A DNA stretch of 64,000 bases from Gavia stellata. Lineage: Eukaryota; Chordata; Aves; Gaviiformes; Gaviidae. The DNA lies in NCBI RefSeq assembly GCF_030936135.1, contig NC_082602.1:26539965-26603964 (forward strand), written 5' to 3'. Shown here piece after piece: positions 62,425-64,000 of this stretch (positions within the stretch are counted from its first letter, which is position 1; every line of letters begins with the position of its first letter). A model generated the notes under the pieces. The model had not been told where the DNA came from, searched no databases, and saw only the letters and a program-made list of their open reading frames with translations. Both the position numbers and the translations under genes were made by a program.

Positions 62425-62436
62425 AACCACGCTGAA
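62425..62436 (+). other. SFXN2: SFXN2 exon 2, 5'UTR part
   Basis: A long pyrimidine-rich tract ending CCCCCTGCCCAG at 62,424 is the best acceptor before the ATG, leaving 12 untranslated bases. An alternative acceptor is at 62,363. Confidence 0.55.
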
Positions 62437-62597
62437 ATGGCCACTGTCCCCCTTGGCTTCAACATTGATGCCCCGCGCTGGGACCAGAGCACCTTCGTGG
62501 GTCGCCTGAAGCATTTCCTCAACATCACCGACCCGCGGACGGTGCTGGTGCCAGAGGAGGAGCTGGACCGGGCCAAGGCCCTCGTGGAAGGCTGCAG
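62437..62597 (+). CDS. SFXN2: SFXN2 first coding exon
   Basis: 161 bp, 53 codons plus two bases (AG of Arg54), followed by the donor GTGAGG. A longer in-frame reading to an upstream ATG (62,383) would cross the likely acceptor, so MATVPL is taken as the start. Confidence 0.93.
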
Positions 62598-63076
62598 GTG
62601 AGGGGCTGGGGTGCAGCTGGGTCAGGTGCCACCCCTGTGCCTGCGGCCGTACCCGACCACCCTGCAGGGCTGTGGGGGGATGGAGGCAGTCGTTCCTCAG
62701 TGGGCACGCTGGGATGTAACATCTGTCTGAGGTGGTTTTGGGGGAGTTTCCCAGGCTTCTCCCAGGAGCCTCAAGCTGGGACAAGTTTCCCTTGTGGGAG
62801 ATGTTTCCTCCACCTTTCATGTTTGGCACCCGGTGCTCTGCGTCCCGGCAGTGCCAGGTGCCGGTGGGGCTGTGGGGCTCCCCCTGATGAGCTCTGGGCT
62901 TGCAGGGCCGGGCTGGTGCCGCCAGGAAGCAGCCAGGAGCAGCTGCTCTACGCCAAGAAGCTGTATGACTCGGCCTTCCACCCCGACAGCGGTGAGAAGA
63001 TGAACCTCATCGGGAGGATGTCCTTCCAGGTGCCGGGGGGCATGGCCCTCACTGGCTGCATGCTCCAGTTCTACCG
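62437..63076 (+). CDS. SFXN2: SFXN2, sideroflexin 2, N-terminal part (two coding exons)
   Basis: Exons 62,437-62,597 and 62,906-63,076 join in frame (split Arg codon) to 110 full residues: [55 protein letters not shown] and [12 protein letters not shown]. This is the conserved soluble N-terminal region of sideroflexins, including the HPDSGE-type motif just before the first membrane segment. Known role: multi-pass mitochondrial inner-membrane carrier family; SFXN2 has been linked to serine transport and to heme/iron balance. The start MATVPL differs from human MEADLS, but the following [11 protein letters not shown] fixes the frame, and no closer Met is available. The reading ends on two bases of the next Arg codon; the membrane-spanning part lies beyond the right edge. 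The match is clearly closer to SFXN2 than to SFXN1 or SFXN3 as far as I can judge, supported by position next to ARL3. Confidence 0.93.
62598..62905 (+). other. SFXN2: SFXN2 intron between first two coding exons
   Basis: A 308-bp GT-AG intron ending GGGCTTGCAG. Nothing else was seen in it. Confidence 0.9.
62906..63076 (+). CDS. SFXN2: SFXN2 second coding exon
   Basis: 171 bp: the last base of Arg54, then [18 protein letters not shown] to [13 protein letters not shown] and two bases of Arg111. The donor is GTGAGC. Confidence 0.94.
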
Positions 63077-64000
63077 GTGAGCCCCTGGGGACGCTGGGCT
63101 GGGGACGCAGCCCTGACAGCCCCTAGCCCCTTGAGGGGTCCCCGAGGGCTGAGGCACAGCCAGTCTGCCTCCTCCCAGGCTGGCTGCTGCCTGAGGCATG
63201 CCCACGGCTGCTGTGCTTGCCTCTGTCCCGTGGCCAAGCCCTGTGTCCTCATGCCCTATCGCCAGTGCCCCGCCTGTGGTGGAAGCATCATGGATCCTCC
63301 TGGCCCCAGGCATGGCTAGGGACGGTCTCACTTTGCCCTCAGCTCAGCTCTTCCTGGAGCCCCTGTAATGATTAACACAGCCAAGTCCTGCATGGCCACT
63401 GCTCTTGCTCCATGGACCACAACAGCCCCCAAAACTGAGGACCAAATATGTGCCCAGGCCAGGCTGCTCCAGCATCCCCAGCCCATGCTGACAGCTCCCT
63501 GCATTACCCTTCTGAAATGACTGCTGGGGGGGGTGAGGAATCCTGTCCCCAGTGCAGAGGATGTGTGGGACCGACACTGCCTTTCCCAGTGGATCCCCAT
63601 CCCACCCCTGTTTGCTGGACTGATTCGCTGGTTGCTGGTGAGGTCCAGCCTGTATGGGGCATCTCCCAGTGCTGATGGATCACCCTCTTCCCAGCCCATC
63701 TCCACCCTCCTGCATCCCAAAGCTTGCTCAGACCCACATCTCCCCATGTCCCTTCCTGCCTCACCTCAGTGTCCCTGAGACACCGGTAAGAGCCCAGGCG
63801 TCCTGGTCACGCCCAGAGCTGTCTCTGTCCCCGTGTGCCCCCTTCTTGCCGCTCCCATTGACAAAGGCTTATCTCAGCCCAGCAGGATGTCTGCCGCCCT
63901 GCTGAGAGCTGGGTCTTCCACCCCTCGCTGAGTGCCCTGCGGGGCTGGACCCCCTCCTGTGCTCCCCAAAGCCCTCTGGCAGCCAGGACCTCTGAGGTCA
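63077..64000 (+). other. SFXN2: SFXN2 intron, 5' part
   Basis: Sequence after the donor. The next expected exon (TMPAVIFWQW-type reading) is not found before the window ends. No other gene was recognised. Confidence 0.75.

Noticed and set aside
62383-62436. Upstream in-frame ATG giving an 18-residue longer SFXN2
   Set aside because: The added residues would cross the strong pyrimidine-rich acceptor at 62,424 and have no counterpart in known sideroflexin N-termini.
63077-64000. Further SFXN2 exons in the right end
   Set aside because: No TMPAVIFWQW-like or following membrane-segment reading was found on the + strand before the edge.

Overview
The window is vertebrate nuclear DNA, most likely from a bird. 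It carries parts or all of three genes that are neighbours on human 10q24.32 in the same order: TRIM8, ARL3, SFXN2. The avian (or at least archosaur) reading rests on a CR1 retroposon with the ATTCTATG-type tail (about 41,775-41,988), an older reptile-type CR1 around it, few other interspersed repeats, no primate SINEs, short introns, and a very GC-rich promoter. No prokaryotic, viral or CRISPR-like system is present. Most open frames in the window are chance frames in GC-rich or G-poor DNA.

Layout. 1-18,780: TRIM8 intron 1; exon 1 (RING and B-boxes) lies outside the window. 18,781-22,458 (+): TRIM8 coding exons 2-6, joining in frame to 361 residues. With the 190 residues that exon 1 gives in human this makes 551, the human length. 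Its 3'UTR runs to about 23,390. 23,391-34,240: gene-free intergenic DNA with several AT-richer blocks that look like conserved regulatory sequence (inference only). 34,482-60,982 (-): complete ARL3 in six exons, encoding 182 residues with every GTPase motif intact. Exon 1 supplies only the initiator ATG. 60,550-61,480: a CG-dense divergent promoter shared with SFXN2. 62,437-63,076 (+): the first two coding exons of SFXN2, the rest lying beyond the right edge.

The regulatory centre is the ARL3/SFXN2 promoter. It has an RFX-type X-box next to the ARL3 start codon, which suits a ciliary GTPase, and a perfect palindromic NRF1 site on the SFXN2 side, which suits a mitochondrial transporter. It also has an NF-Y box, a GC box and two CACGTG E-boxes. 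The + strand switches from C-rich/G-poor on the ARL3 side to G-rich on the SFXN2 side, so both nascent transcripts start in G-rich sequence. Two G/C-rich minisatellites flank the promoter.

All splice sites were read by eye and checked by reading-frame arithmetic across junctions. UTR ends, transcription starts, repeat boundaries and regulatory motifs are less certain.
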